From assembly GCA_024276495.1 (NCBI GenBank), contig JAJRXC010000002.1:1-64000 (forward strand): 64,000 bases of DNA, written 5' to 3'. Below the pieces are notes generated by a model. The model searched no databases, was not told where the DNA came from, and saw only the letters and a program-made list of their open reading frames with translations. This DNA is from Actinomycetes bacterium. GTDB lineage: Bacteria; Actinomycetota; Acidimicrobiia; Acidimicrobiales; Aldehydirespiratoraceae. Position numbers and translations under genes: made by a program. Positions 33,621 through 42,822 of the stretch are shown in pieces (positions within the stretch are counted from its first letter, which is position 1; every line of letters begins with the position of its first letter).

Positions 33621-35467
33621 GAAGCGGCGGCTATTGCGGGTCGCGGACGAACGGCCAGGCCGTCGGGCCGAGTGATCACGTTCAACACCAGGATCGCGCC
33701 CGTGAAGAGCTGGACCCAGGCCCCGGACCAGCCGAGCGTGTCCTCGGTGAACACGGGCACCAGGCCACCTTGGACCAGCAGACCGGCGAGGAGCGCACCC
33801 GAGACCGCGCCGATCCCCCCGAGGTACGCGACCGACAACAGCAACACCGACTGGAGCGGACCGAACCGGCTGAACGAGATCGACCCCAGCGCGTAGCCGA
33901 ACAATCCGCCCGCACCCGCGGCGACGACCGCGCTGACCGCAAACGCCTGCAACTTGGTGGCCATGACGTTCACGCCGCTGGCCGCCGCGGCCCGTTCACT
34001 GTTGCGAACCGCGAGCCAGCGGACCCCGATCGGGCTCCGACGCAGCAACACGACGCCGAACGCGACCAGCAAGGTCACCACGAGCGCCAGCACCACGAGT
34101 CGCTCGGGATAGCGGATCGGCGAGAGATCGAGACCGAACAGCGTCGGATCCGGGAGCGCGAGGCCCGTCAGCCCACCGGTGTAGTCGCCGTTGTTGAACA
34201 CCAACGCCTCCACCGCCACCGCGATGCCGAACGTGACGACGGCAAGGTTCTGGCCCCGGACCCGCACCGCCGGCGCGCCGAGGACCACACCGAGCGGAAG
34301 GACGATGAGAACCGCCGCGACGATGGTCAACGGAAAGGGAAGATCCCACCAGTCGGCCGCCTTGGCGGTGAAGAACGCACCGAGACCGGCGAAGGTCATC
34401 TGGGCCAGCGACACCTGCCCGATCAACCCGGTGATGAGAACGAGGGACAGACACAACATCGCGAACACCGCGCTCACCAACGCGGCGAACTGGATGTTGG
34501 GGTTTCCGAGAAGGGTCGTGCCCAACACGATCGCCACGAAGATCGCGGCGCTGACCAGAAAGCTGCGGGTGGACGTGGCCGGGACCGCCGGCAGCCGCTG
34601 GACGACGAGCTCGGCTCGCGACGGGACCGTCGACCCGGCAGCCACCAGCATCACGATGATCACGAGGAACGGGATCGCGTCCTTGAACCCCACGGTGTCG
34701 ATGTAGCGGGTCGACAAGGACTGCACGACTCCGATCGACAGCCCGGCGACCGCGGTGACCATCAACGACGAGAAGCGCCCGATGAGCGCCGCGGCCAGGG
34801 CGGGTACGATCCCCAGGATGAACACCGGCGCGCTCACCGTCGTCACCGGCGACACGAGAACACCGCCGATCGTGGCCAACGCGGCGGCGATTCCCCAGTT
34901 GACCGCGCCGATGACCGTCGGCGAGTGGCCACACAACACGAGGCCTTCGTGAGAGTCCGCCGAGGCCCGGGTGAGGATGCCCAACCAGGTGTGGCGGTAC
35001 CAGAGCCTCCACCCCGCGGCGAGCAGCATCGCGGTCAGCGCGAGCCACAGCCGGTCACGGGGAAAGGTGACATCGAACATCGTGATGCCGTCGTTGGGGA
35101 GAATCGCGGCGACCCGACGGGATCCGGTGCCCCAGATCAGGGAGCTCGCCCCCTGCAACACCGCCAGAAGGCCGAGCAGGGCAACCAGCCGGGCGAGCGC
35201 GGGGGCCTTCTCCAGATGGCGGAGAACGACGAGATAGACGATCACCCCCATCACCGCGGAGACGACCGTCGTGACGAACAGGGCCGGAATCGTCGGCATG
35301 TACGAGCGAATCGTGGTGTACGCGAGCGCGCCGACGAGCGTCATCGCGCCCTGGGCGAAGTTCACGACGCCACTCGCCCGATGCGAGACGACCAGGCCGA
35401 GCCCCAGAATCGCGTGGACGGCGCCGGCCCCGAGCCCGAGCGCCGCGAAGAGCACGATCTGATCCAC
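33611..35467 (-). CDS. Liv-type ABC permease, LivH-LivM fusion
   Basis: At 618 residues this protein joins both permeases of a branched-chain-type importer. The first half (about 1-290) has the LivH pattern (L-G-L-G-L-V-V-S-H-R-A-S-G-V-V-N-F-A-Q-G-A). The second (about 310-610) has the LivM pattern (G-L-I-G-Q-V-S-L-A-Q-M-T-F-A-G-L-G-A, R-G-Q-N-L-A-V-V-T-F). Many transmembrane helices are visible. GTG start with AGGGGGAA upstream. It is divergent from the fused ATPase across operator copy C and precedes the binding-protein gene. The three genes give a complete importer from three polypeptides. Confidence 0.95.
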   Translation of the reverse strand: MDQIVLFAALGLGAGAVHAILGLGLVVSHRASGVVNFAQGAMTLVGALAYTTIRSYMPTIPALFVTTVVSAVMGVIVYLVVLRHLEKAPALARLVALLGLLAVLQGASSLIWGTGSRRVAAILPNDGITMFDVTFPRDRLWLALTAMLLAAGWRLWYRHTWLGILTRASADSHEGLVLCGHSPTVIGAVNWGIAAALATIGGVLVSPVTTVSAPVFILGIVPALAAALIGRFSSLMVTAVAGLSIGVVQSLSTRYIDTVGFKDAIPFLVIIVMLVAAGSTVPSRAELVVQRLPAVPATSTRSFLVSAAIFVAIVLGTTLLGNPNIQFAALVSAVFAMLCLSLVLITGLIGQVSLAQMTFAGLGAFFTAKAADWWDLPFPLTIVAAVLIVLPLGVVLGAPAVRVRGQNLAVVTFGIAVAVEALVFNNGDYTGGLTGLALPDPTLFGLDLSPIRYPERLVVLALVVTLLVAFGVVLLRRSPIGVRWLAVRNSERAAAASGVNVMATKLQAFAVSAVVAAGAGGLFGYALGSISFSRFGPLQSVLLLSVAYLGGIGAVSGALLAGLLVQGGLVPVFTEDTLGWSGAWVQLFTGAILVLNVITRPDGLAVRPRPAIAAASVK

Positions 35468-35481
35468 CCATTCCCCCTAAT

Positions 35482-35498
35482 CGCTAAATAATTTAGAG
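35482..35498. promoter_or_regulatory. Island operator, copy C (between permease and ATPase genes)
   Basis: CGCTAAA-TAA-TTTAGAG matches 13 of the 14 specified palindrome positions. It sits in the 45-base gap between the divergent fused permease and fused ATPase genes, so one site could control both. Confidence 0.7.
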
Positions 35499-35512
35499 GT
35501 TAAGCTTACCCG

Positions 35513-37054
35513 ATGCATGCCGTCTCCTCCGATCCGATCGACCATGGTACGGGATCGCTCGTCGTCACGAATCTCGAAGTCGGCTTCGGTGGCAACATCG
35601 CGGTCGCCGGTGTCTCGTTTCGGGTCGACCCCGGCGAGATCGTCGCCCTGATCGGCCCCAACGGGGCCGGCAAGACCACGATCATCGATGCCATCACCGG
35701 CCTCGTCGACTCCACCGGATCAGTCGTCCACGCCGGCCGACGCCTCGATCGGCTGTCGACCTACCAGCGGGCGCGGCTCGGGGTCGTCCGCACCTTCCAG
35801 ACCCTCGATCTCTTCGACGACCTCACGGTTCGTCAGAACGTCGAGCTGGAGACCCGTGAGCGGCACTGGTGGCGCTGGCTTCCCGCCCTGTTCGCCGCCC
35901 ACGATCCGGTTCCCGCGGTGGAGCACGCGTTGGAGCTCGTCGGGCTGACCGCCGAGGCCGACCGCCTGCCCGACGAGTTGCCGCTCGGCCGGCGTCGCCT
36001 CGTCGACCTGGCTCGGGCGATGGCTCGCGACCCCCGGGTGCTGCTGCTCGACGAACCCACGTCCGGTCTGGGCCGAGAGGACGCCGACATGGTCGGCGCC
36101 ACGGTTCAGGCGATCGCCGACCGGGGCCCGGGCGTGCTGTTGATCGAGCACGATGTCGACCTGGTCTTTCGCGTCGCGGACCGCGTGATCGCGCTCGACT
36201 TCGGTGCCGTCATCGCCGCCGGGACCCCCGACGAGGTCCGGCACAACGAACGGGTCGCCGCGACCTATCTCGGATCGCGGGCCGGTTCGGGCGTCTCCAC
36301 CCCTCCGCGGCGCACGCTCGATCCGGCATCGAACGGCCGCGCCCTTCTCACGTTGCGTGACGTGAGTGCCGGCTACGACGCCGCCGACGTCGTTCGGGGA
36401 ATGGATCTCGACGTCCGCGCCGGCGAGGTCGCCGCCCTGGTCGGACCGAACGGTGCCGGGAAGTCGACCCTGCTCCGACGGATCATCGGGCTCGTCGAGG
36501 GCTCCCGCGGATCGATCCTCCTCGACGGTGAGCCGATCGATTCGCTGCCGGCCCACCGGCGGGCCAAGGCCGGCATCGCGCTGGTTCCCGAGGGGAGGGC
36601 GCTTTTTCCCCAACTCACCGTGCGCCAGAACCTTCGCCTGGGCGACGGTAGCCGCAACGACGATCTCGACCGGATCCTCGCGGTCTTCCCCGCCCTCGAG
36701 GGGCTCCTCGATCGCCGGGCGGGGCTCCTGTCCGGCGGTGAGCAACAGATGCTCGCGATCGGACGGGCCCTCGCGGCCGAACCGCGGGTGCTGTTGGTCG
36801 ACGAGATGAGCCAGGGTCTCGCCCCCACCGTCGTCGACGAGTTGTTTCGAAGCCTTCTGCAGCTGGCCGACGAGAAGAACCTCGCGGTGCTCGTCGTCGA
36901 GCAGTATGTCGAGCAGGCGCTGGCGTCGGTCCACCAGGTCCACGTGATGATCCGCGGCGAGATCGAGCGCAGTGGCGTGCCGTTCACCGAAGGACTCACG
37001 ACCGCCGACATCCTCGCGGTCTATCTCGGCGACGGCCCAGCCTCGGTTCTGTGA
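35513..37054 (+). CDS. Liv-type ABC ATPase, LivG-LivF fusion
   Basis: The 513-residue protein contains two ABC ATPase domains. Domain 1 has Walker A G-P-N-G-A-G-K-T-T near residue 45 and Walker B V-L-L-L-D-E-P-T-S-G; its signature is atypical (L-P-L-G-R-R-R in place of LSGGQ). Domain 2 (from about residue 280) has G-P-N-G-A-G-K-S-T, the signature L-S-G-G-E-Q-Q and V-L-L-V-D-E-M-S-Q-G-L. It powers import through the fused LivHM permease. The weak signature in one half suggests an asymmetric dimer with one stronger ATP site. A strong hairpin ends the unit. Confidence 0.95.
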   Translation: MHAVSSDPIDHGTGSLVVTNLEVGFGGNIAVAGVSFRVDPGEIVALIGPNGAGKTTIIDAITGLVDSTGSVVHAGRRLDRLSTYQRARLGVVRTFQTLDLFDDLTVRQNVELETRERHWWRWLPALFAAHDPVPAVEHALELVGLTAEADRLPDELPLGRRRLVDLARAMARDPRVLLLDEPTSGLGREDADMVGATVQAIADRGPGVLLIEHDVDLVFRVADRVIALDFGAVIAAGTPDEVRHNERVAATYLGSRAGSGVSTPPRRTLDPASNGRALLTLRDVSAGYDAADVVRGMDLDVRAGEVAALVGPNGAGKSTLLRRIIGLVEGSRGSILLDGEPIDSLPAHRRAKAGIALVPEGRALFPQLTVRQNLRLGDGSRNDDLDRILAVFPALEGLLDRRAGLLSGGEQQMLAIGRALAAEPRVLLVDEMSQGLAPTVVDELFRSLLQLADEKNLAVLVVEQYVEQALASVHQVHVMIRGEIERSGVPFTEGLTTADILAVYLGDGPASVL

Positions 37055-37095
37055 CATAGGCGGACCGTCAGGGAGTCCGCCGATGTCACAGAACC
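37045..37095. terminator. Long bidirectional hairpin between convergent genes
   Basis: Bases 37045-37065 and 37075-37095 form 21-base arms (GGTTCTGTGACAT...GGCGGAC and its complement) with one mismatch and a nine-base loop. The left arm overlaps the ATPase stop. It separates the ATPase gene from the convergent GntR gene and would work as a terminator in either direction, though no T run follows. Confidence 0.75.
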
Positions 37096-37120
37096 AGGGG
37101 AACCGGGGGAACCGGGGGGG

Positions 37121-37870
37121 TCACCAGAACTCGAGACGCTCCTCGGCGATGCCGAGCTCCTCGAGATAGGCGAGCTGGGTCTCGACGTGGCGTTGCCAGA
37201 ACCGGGCGGCGCGGGCGCTGTCACCGCCACGCAGGAGCTTCAGCAGCTTGCGCTGGACGACCACACCGGCGGCACCCCGCTCACGACGGGCCTTCTCCGA
37301 CATGCGCCCGACCACGGTGTCGATCGGCCGTTGCACGATCTCGGTGATCAACTGACCCAACGCCGCCAACGAGGTCGCGCCGCTCCGCTCGAGCAGCAGG
37401 AGATGGAACCGGGCGCCGTGTTTCGCGAACTCGCCCGGATCGTCGATCGTCGCCTCCAGCGTGTCGACCACGGATTCGAGCTCGTCGATGATCTCCGGTT
37501 CGATGTTGTCGGCCAACAGGCGAACCGCCCCCGGCTCGAGCACGATGCGGGCCCGGTAGGCGTCGGCGATCGTGGCCCCGCTCATCTGGAGATACATCCC
37601 GAGCTGGCGAGACATCGCTTCGAGACTCGGATGCTGCACGATCGTGCCGCCCTTGACCCCGCGCTGCACGCGGACCAGGCCTTCGGTCTCGAGGATTCTC
37701 AGGGCCTCGCGCATCGTCGGGGCCGACACGTCGAACTGGTCGGCCAGGTCCGGCTGGGGGGCGAGCCGCTGCTCGGCAACCAGTTCTCCGCGGGCGATCG
37801 CCCCACGGATCTGGTTGGCGACGAGCTCCGCGGCCTTCGGCGGACTGACGCGGGACATGGAAACGGTCAT
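37121..37870 (-). CDS. GntR-family regulator, FadR/FCD subfamily; probable island regulator
   Basis: This 249-residue protein has an N-terminal winged helix (residues 12-78: A-E-L-V-A-N-Q-I-R-G-A-I, A-P-T-M-R-E-A-L-R-I-L-E-T-E-G-L-V) and an all-helical FCD ligand domain (residues 95-235). FCD domains sense organic acids or acyl-CoAs. It is the only regulator in the 31-60.7 kb island and is divergent from the binding-protein/P450 unit across a perfect palindrome (copy D). It is therefore the best candidate to bind the seven island operators. The ATG at 37870 was chosen; one at 37858 is possible. Confidence 0.9.
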   Translation of the reverse strand: MTVSMSRVSPPKAAELVANQIRGAIARGELVAEQRLAPQPDLADQFDVSAPTMREALRILETEGLVRVQRGVKGGTIVQHPSLEAMSRQLGMYLQMSGATIADAYRARIVLEPGAVRLLADNIEPEIIDELESVVDTLEATIDDPGEFAKHGARFHLLLLERSGATSLAALGQLITEIVQRPIDTVVGRMSEKARRERGAAGVVVQRKLLKLLRGGDSARAARFWQRHVETQLAYLEELGIAEERLEFW

Positions 37871-37929
37871 CGGGAGGCCACCGTATCGGCGGCGACGGTG
37901 TCTGGTCCGGACCTGGTCATGACTCTTTC

Positions 37930-37946
37930 CTCTAAAGGTTTTAGAG
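37930..37946. promoter_or_regulatory. Island operator, copy D (perfect; GntR / binding protein)
   Basis: CTCTAAA-GGT-TTTAGAG is a perfect 7-3-7 palindrome. It lies between the GntR gene and the divergent cytoplasmic binding-protein gene, where it could serve autoregulation as well. Confidence 0.75.
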
Positions 37947-37981
37947 TATACCATCGGCGAGGCCCACGAAGAGAGTGAGAC

Positions 37982-39106
37982 ATGAGCCAACCGGTTCGCC
38001 AACCCTGGAAGATCGGCGTGTTGGTCGACATCCCCGACACCACGGGAATCACGAACGAGTTCGTCGAAGGAGTCTCGCTCGCGCTCGACCTCGCCCACGA
38101 GGACGGCCGCCTCGACCGTCCGGTGGAGGTGATCAGCCGGGTCGTCTGGGCCTCGCCGTGGACGTCGACGCACGAGCTCGTCGCCGCCTACCGCGAACTG
38201 GTCGCCGAAGGCGTGCTCGCGGTCGCCGGGCCCATGACCACCGACAACTCCCTCGCCCTGCTGCCCACGGTGGAAGAGCTCGGCGTACCCACCATCAGCA
38301 TCTGCGGGAGCGCCGACTTCGCCGGCGCGTTCGGGTTCTCGCTCCCCAACGGCGGACTGGCGGAGGAGTCGGTCATCATCTCGGCCTTCCTCGCCGGACG
38401 CGGCCACCGTCGCATCGCCGTGCTCCGTGAGCAACCCGGCATCATCGCCGACGAGTACGAGAAGTACCTCCGACTCGCCGCGCACGACGACGGACTCGAG
38501 ATCGTCGCCACCGAGGGCGTGTCCGCGCTCGCCGACCAGGCCGAGGTCAGCGCCGCGATCACGAAGCTCTCGAAGAGCGGGGCCGAGGTGATGGTCTACC
38601 TCGGATTCGGTTCGCTCTTCCGCCACCTCAACACCGCCCTCGACGACGCGAACTGGGACCCGGTGAAGATGACCAACACGGTGTTCGTCGGCGCCCAGTG
38701 CAGCCGGACCTTCGCCCACCTGCTCGAGGGCTGGTACGGCATCGAGCAGTACGACGAGCGCAACACGGTGTTCCGGGCCGGGCTCGAGGCCTGGGCCGAA
38801 CACGGCGAGCATGGCGCGACCGCCGCGAACTCGGTCGGGTCGTGCGCCTACGACATCGGCCGATGCCTGGCCATCGCCCTGGCCCGCATGCGCTACCCGG
38901 CGCCGGTCGAGGTCCGCGACGCGCTCGAGACGATCCGCCGACTCCCGGCGGCGACCGGCGCGGTGGGAACCGTCATCACGTTCGGTCACCGCGACCATCG
39001 GGGCTTCAAGGGCGCCGACTATCTCGTCATCCGGCGCGCCGAGAACGGCGCTGCCCACTGGGTCGGCACCGCGCCACCCGGCAACGGAGAGGAACATCCC
39101 AAATGA
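37982..39106 (+). CDS. Type I periplasmic-binding-fold protein without signal peptide
   Basis: The 374-residue protein has the LivK/AmiC-like fold (W-K-I-G-V-L-V-D-I-P near residue 10, A-V-A-G-P-M-T-T-D-N-S, R-I-A-V-L-R-E-Q, V-G-S-C-A-Y-D). It starts M-S-Q-P-V-R-Q-P-W-K directly at the first strand, so neither signal peptide nor lipobox is present and the protein should stay in the cytosol. It may act as an intracellular ligand sensor or binding partner. It overlaps the P450 gene by four bases and is divergent from the GntR gene. Confidence 0.85.
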   Translation: MSQPVRQPWKIGVLVDIPDTTGITNEFVEGVSLALDLAHEDGRLDRPVEVISRVVWASPWTSTHELVAAYRELVAEGVLAVAGPMTTDNSLALLPTVEELGVPTISICGSADFAGAFGFSLPNGGLAEESVIISAFLAGRGHRRIAVLREQPGIIADEYEKYLRLAAHDDGLEIVATEGVSALADQAEVSAAITKLSKSGAEVMVYLGFGSLFRHLNTALDDANWDPVKMTNTVFVGAQCSRTFAHLLEGWYGIEQYDERNTVFRAGLEAWAEHGEHGATAANSVGSCAYDIGRCLAIALARMRYPAPVEVRDALETIRRLPAATGAVGTVITFGHRDHRGFKGADYLVIRRAENGAAHWVGTAPPGNGEEHPK

Positions 39107-40314
39107 GTGATCTCGACGCCGTCCCCGCGGCGACCTACGACTTCCTGACCGACAAACGCGACGACCCGTGGGAAGCGGCGGCCGCCGACCGGGCCCGTTG
39201 CCCGGTGGCGCACCATCCGACTCTCGGCGTCTTCCAGGTCACCGGCTACGAACAACTCGAGACGGTCCTGAAGGACTGGGAGACCTACTCGAGCGTGGGA
39301 ACGGTCAACAACAAGATGGAGGAGATCCTCGCCTTCGTGGATCCACCCCGCCACACCCGCCAGCGGCGGCTGTTCTCCGCCGCGCTCGGCGCCCGCAGCG
39401 TGGCCGCGGCCCGTCCGTTCATCCAGGCGCGCGCCGATGAGCTGATCGACGCGTTCGCCGGCCGCAACGAGATCGAACTGGTCGAGGAGTTCGCCAATCC
39501 GCTCGTTCTCGCCGTGATCTGCCATCTCATCGGGGCACCGACCGAGGACATCCCGCGGTACCGGGAATGGACAAAGGCGGGAGAACGGCTCAGCTACGAC
39601 CCCCAGCGCGAGGACATCGAGACGATCCGGAGCTTTCGTGTCTACTCCCGCGAGCTCGTCGCCGACCGCCGCTCCAACCCGCGCCCCGACGATCTCGTGA
39701 GCTCGATGATCGAGACCGTCTGGGAGAACGAGGACGGCACGGTCGAACAGCTCACCGAGGCCGAGATCTGCAACATCCTCGAGTTCCTGCTCGTTGCGGC
39801 GAACAGCACCACAACCGACGCGATCGGCAATCTCGTGTGGGCGCTCGAATCGCACCCCGATCAGCGGGATCTGTTCCTCGCCGACATCGACGGTCACATC
39901 ACCGGCGCGGTGGAGGAAGTGCTGCGTTTCGACGGACCGATCCATGCGCTCCAGCGCACGGTGACCACCGACACCGAACTGGGAGGGGTGACGATTCCCG
40001 CGGGAGCGACGATGATGAACGTCTACGGCGCGGCCGGGCACGACCCGGCGGCCTACGACGATCCCGACGAGTTTCGCATCGATCGCGACTGGGACAAGGC
40101 GCCCCATCACTTCGGTTTCGGGTGGGCAACCCACTACTGCCTCGGCTCGCACCTCGCCCGTCAAGAGATCTCGGTCGCGGTGTCGACCCTGTACCGCCGC
40201 CTCTCCGGGCTGCGCGTCGTGGACGGGTTCCGACCGACCCAGGTGCCCGCGCCCTTCCTGCGAGGGTGGGAACGCATCCCGATGACGTTCGACGCGGTTG
40301 ACGCGGCCGACTGA
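39103..40314 (+). CDS. Cytochrome P450
   Basis: This P450 has 403 residues. The I-helix carries A-A-N-S-T-T (Asn-Ser in place of the more common acid), the ExxR pair is E-E-V-L-R and the heme loop F-G-W-A-T-H-Y-C-L-G puts the ligand at Cys346. The substitution in the I-helix acid-alcohol pair could alter proton delivery. ATG overlaps the stop of the binding-fold gene. Both are under operator copy D. Substrate unknown. Confidence 0.93.
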   Translation: MSDLDAVPAATYDFLTDKRDDPWEAAAADRARCPVAHHPTLGVFQVTGYEQLETVLKDWETYSSVGTVNNKMEEILAFVDPPRHTRQRRLFSAALGARSVAAARPFIQARADELIDAFAGRNEIELVEEFANPLVLAVICHLIGAPTEDIPRYREWTKAGERLSYDPQREDIETIRSFRVYSRELVADRRSNPRPDDLVSSMIETVWENEDGTVEQLTEAEICNILEFLLVAANSTTTDAIGNLVWALESHPDQRDLFLADIDGHITGAVEEVLRFDGPIHALQRTVTTDTELGGVTIPAGATMMNVYGAAGHDPAAYDDPDEFRIDRDWDKAPHHFGFGWATHYCLGSHLARQEISVAVSTLYRRLSGLRVVDGFRPTQVPAPFLRGWERIPMTFDAVDAAD

Positions 40315-40327
40315 TCTCTGTCTAATA

Positions 40328-40344
40328 TTCTAAAGGATTATAAG
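40328..40344. promoter_or_regulatory. Island operator, copy E (before the ten-gene operon)
   Basis: TTCTAAA-GGA-TTATAAG matches ten of 14 palindrome positions. It lies 34 bases before the amidohydrolase ATG, at the head of the longest transcription unit in the window (40379-50363). TCTAATATT just upstream may hold the -10. Confidence 0.5.
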
Positions 40345-40378
40345 GTTTACATTCCTCGAAGAGACGCAGAGGTAGACG

Positions 40379-41551
40379 ATGCCGCTTCAAGACCACATGC
40401 AGCTGATCTCGACCGACGACCATTTCGTCGAACCAGCCGACCTCTGGGTCGACCGACTCCCGACCCGCTACCGCGACGCCGCGCCCCAACTCCGCGAAGC
40501 CGACGTGGACTCGAGAGACACGCTCGATCGGCCGGTGAAGGGCTCCCGCCAGGCCTGGTTCTACGAGGGCCGGGTCCACACCGAGATCGCGTTGAACGCG
40601 GTGGCCGGCAAGAGCCCCGAGGAGTTCGGGATGGAGCCGATGCGCATGGACGACGTGCTGCCCGGCTGCTACGACCCGGTCGCCCGAATCGCCGACATGG
40701 ACCGCGACGGGATCGGTGCCGCCGTCTGCTTCCCGAGCTTCACCCGCCCCGCCGGCACCCAGTTCCTGCGAGGCAAGGACAAGGAGCTGAGCCTCCTGTG
40801 CGTGCAAGCGGTCAACGACTACATGATCGACGAATGGGCCGCGACCGCGCCCGACCGCTTCATCCCCCTCGCCGTGCTCCCACTGTGGGATGTCGATGCC
40901 TGTGTCGCCGAGATCGAACGCACCGCGGCCAAAGGGGTCAAGACGATCAGCTTTCCCGAGAACCCGGTGCCGCTGAAGTTGCCGTCATGGCACACCGGCC
41001 ATTGGGACCCGGTCTTCGCCGCCGCCGAGGCCGCGGAGCTGCCGCTCAGCATCCACTTCGGCTCGTCGGGCAAGATCCCGATGCCGTCGCCGGAGTCACC
41101 GGCACCGGTGTGGATCACCCTGATGGGCACCAGCTCGATGTCGACCACCGCCGACCTCATCTTCTCACCCGTGTTTCACAAGTTCCCCGGGCTCAAGGTG
41201 GCGCTCGCCGAGGGCGGCATCGGGTGGATGCCCTGGATCCTAGAACGCATGGACACCGTGTGGGAACGCCACAAGTACTACACGGGAATCGATCAGGACG
41301 CCCGCCCGTCCGACCTGTTCCGTGCGCACATCTACGGATGCTTCATCAGCGATGCCGCGGGCATCGCGGTGCGCCACGAGATCGGCATCGACAACCTCAC
41401 ATGGGAATGCGACTATCCGCACTCCGACTCGTTCTGGCCCGAATCCCGAGCCCGGTTCGCGGAAGTCGTCGCCGATGTCCCCGACGCCGACGTCCACAAG
41501 ATCTCCGAGCTCAACGCCCGCGCGCTGTTCAACTTCCCGAAAGCTTCATGA
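40379..41551 (+). CDS. Amidohydrolase family 2 protein
   Basis: The 390-residue protein has the amidohydrolase-2 barrel: the N-terminal S-T-D-D-H-F-V-E-P metal motif, I-H-F-G-S-S-G near residue 222, V-A-L-A-E-G-G-I-G-W-M near residue 277 and the late E-C-D-Y-P-H-S-D. Relatives decarboxylate or open rings of unsaturated acids. It opens the ten-gene operon; the acyl-CoA dehydrogenase gene overlaps its stop. It is distinct from the member at 20812. Confidence 0.88.
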   Translation: MPLQDHMQLISTDDHFVEPADLWVDRLPTRYRDAAPQLREADVDSRDTLDRPVKGSRQAWFYEGRVHTEIALNAVAGKSPEEFGMEPMRMDDVLPGCYDPVARIADMDRDGIGAAVCFPSFTRPAGTQFLRGKDKELSLLCVQAVNDYMIDEWAATAPDRFIPLAVLPLWDVDACVAEIERTAAKGVKTISFPENPVPLKLPSWHTGHWDPVFAAAEAAELPLSIHFGSSGKIPMPSPESPAPVWITLMGTSSMSTTADLIFSPVFHKFPGLKVALAEGGIGWMPWILERMDTVWERHKYYTGIDQDARPSDLFRAHIYGCFISDAAGIAVRHEIGIDNLTWECDYPHSDSFWPESRARFAEVVADVPDADVHKISELNARALFNFPKAS

Positions 41552-42822
41552 GCGAGGACGACCTCGCGCACGAAGTCCGAGACTGGCTCGCTGACACCTG
41601 GAGCCTCGACCTCTCCCTGCGCGAATGGTGGCGTCGGATGTTCGACGCCGGCCTCACCGCGCCGACCCACCCTCCCGGTTTCGGCGGACGGAGCAGCTCG
41701 GGCGCCGCCGCTCGGGTCGTGGCGACCGAGTTCGGCCGGGCCGGGGTCATCGGCCCGCCCCGAGGCCCCGGCCAGTCCCTCGGCGCCAAGGTGCTGTTCG
41801 CGCACGGTACGACCGCCCAACAACTCGAGCTGCTCCCCCCGCTCTACCGGGGAGAGGACATGTGGGTCCAGTTGTTCAGCGAGCCCGGTTCGGGATCCGA
41901 TCTCGCCAGCCTCGCCACCCGGGCCGTGCCCGACGGTGACGAGTACATCGTCAACGGCCAGAAGGTCTGGAGCTCCGGCGCCGACCGGGCCAACCGGGGC
42001 TTCCTGCTCACCCGCACGAACTGGGACGCCCCGAAACACCGCGGCATCTCCTACTTCATCATCGATCTCGACCAGCCCGGCGTCGACGTACGGCCGATGA
42101 GGTGCATGAACGGCGACGAGCACTTCTGCGAGGTGTTCTTCGACGACGCCCGGGTTCCGGCATCACGGCTCATCGGTGACGTCGACGAAGGCTGGCGGGT
42201 CGCCCAAGCGACGCTGGCAGCAGAACGCGGCGGCCTCGGTGGCGCGGCGATCCGCGGAATCCGCAACGTGCTCCCCGGCGAGAAGCACGGGCTGCTCGAC
42301 GTCGCCGTCGGCGAGATCCTGGGGATGCCACCGGAACCCCCGTTGGTGCGCCGCTTCTACAGCGAACCGCGGGAGCTGATCGAGATCGCCCGGCGTCGGG
42401 GGCTGACCGGCGACCCGGTCATCCGTCAGCAACTCGCGGCGTACCACACCGATGTGGAGTTGCTTCGACTCACCGTGCAACGGATGAAGGACAACGCCCG
42501 CGCCGGCCGGCCGCCAGGACCCGAGGCGTTGACCACGAAGATCGCCCTCGGCAACAACATCAAACGGTTCCGGGAGATCGCGCTCGAGCTCCTCGGCCCG
42601 GCCGGCCAACTCCTCGCCACCGGAGACGGTGCCGGCGACGAGCTCATCGAACTGTTCTTGTGGAGCTTCGCGGGCAACATCGGCGGAGGAACCGACGAGG
42701 TGCAACGCAACATCGCCGGCGAGAACGGCCTCGGGCTGCCGCGTGAGCCATCCAGCGACCGAGACGTGAGCTACCGCGACCTTCTCGTCGGCACCCAGCG
42801 CCGGGGAGAGGCGGCACCGTGA
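41548..42822 (+). CDS. Acyl-CoA dehydrogenase
   Basis: The 424-residue protein contains the ACAD middle domain (Q-L-F-S-E-P-G-S-G-S-D-L-A-S near residue 107, G-Q-K-V-W-S-S near 134) and the C-terminal G-G-G-T-D-E-V-Q-R-N-I-A-G-E signature. It resembles the steroid-type FadE subunits that pair in alpha2-beta2 complexes. The N-terminal helical domain is short. A similar gene at 50374 could be a partner or act on another intermediate. It overlaps the genes on both sides by four bases. Confidence 0.92.
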   Translation: MSEDDLAHEVRDWLADTWSLDLSLREWWRRMFDAGLTAPTHPPGFGGRSSSGAAARVVATEFGRAGVIGPPRGPGQSLGAKVLFAHGTTAQQLELLPPLYRGEDMWVQLFSEPGSGSDLASLATRAVPDGDEYIVNGQKVWSSGADRANRGFLLTRTNWDAPKHRGISYFIIDLDQPGVDVRPMRCMNGDEHFCEVFFDDARVPASRLIGDVDEGWRVAQATLAAERGGLGGAAIRGIRNVLPGEKHGLLDVAVGEILGMPPEPPLVRRFYSEPRELIEIARRRGLTGDPVIRQQLAAYHTDVELLRLTVQRMKDNARAGRPPGPEALTTKIALGNNIKRFREIALELLGPAGQLLATGDGAGDELIELFLWSFAGNIGGGTDEVQRNIAGENGLGLPREPSSDRDVSYRDLLVGTQRRGEAAP

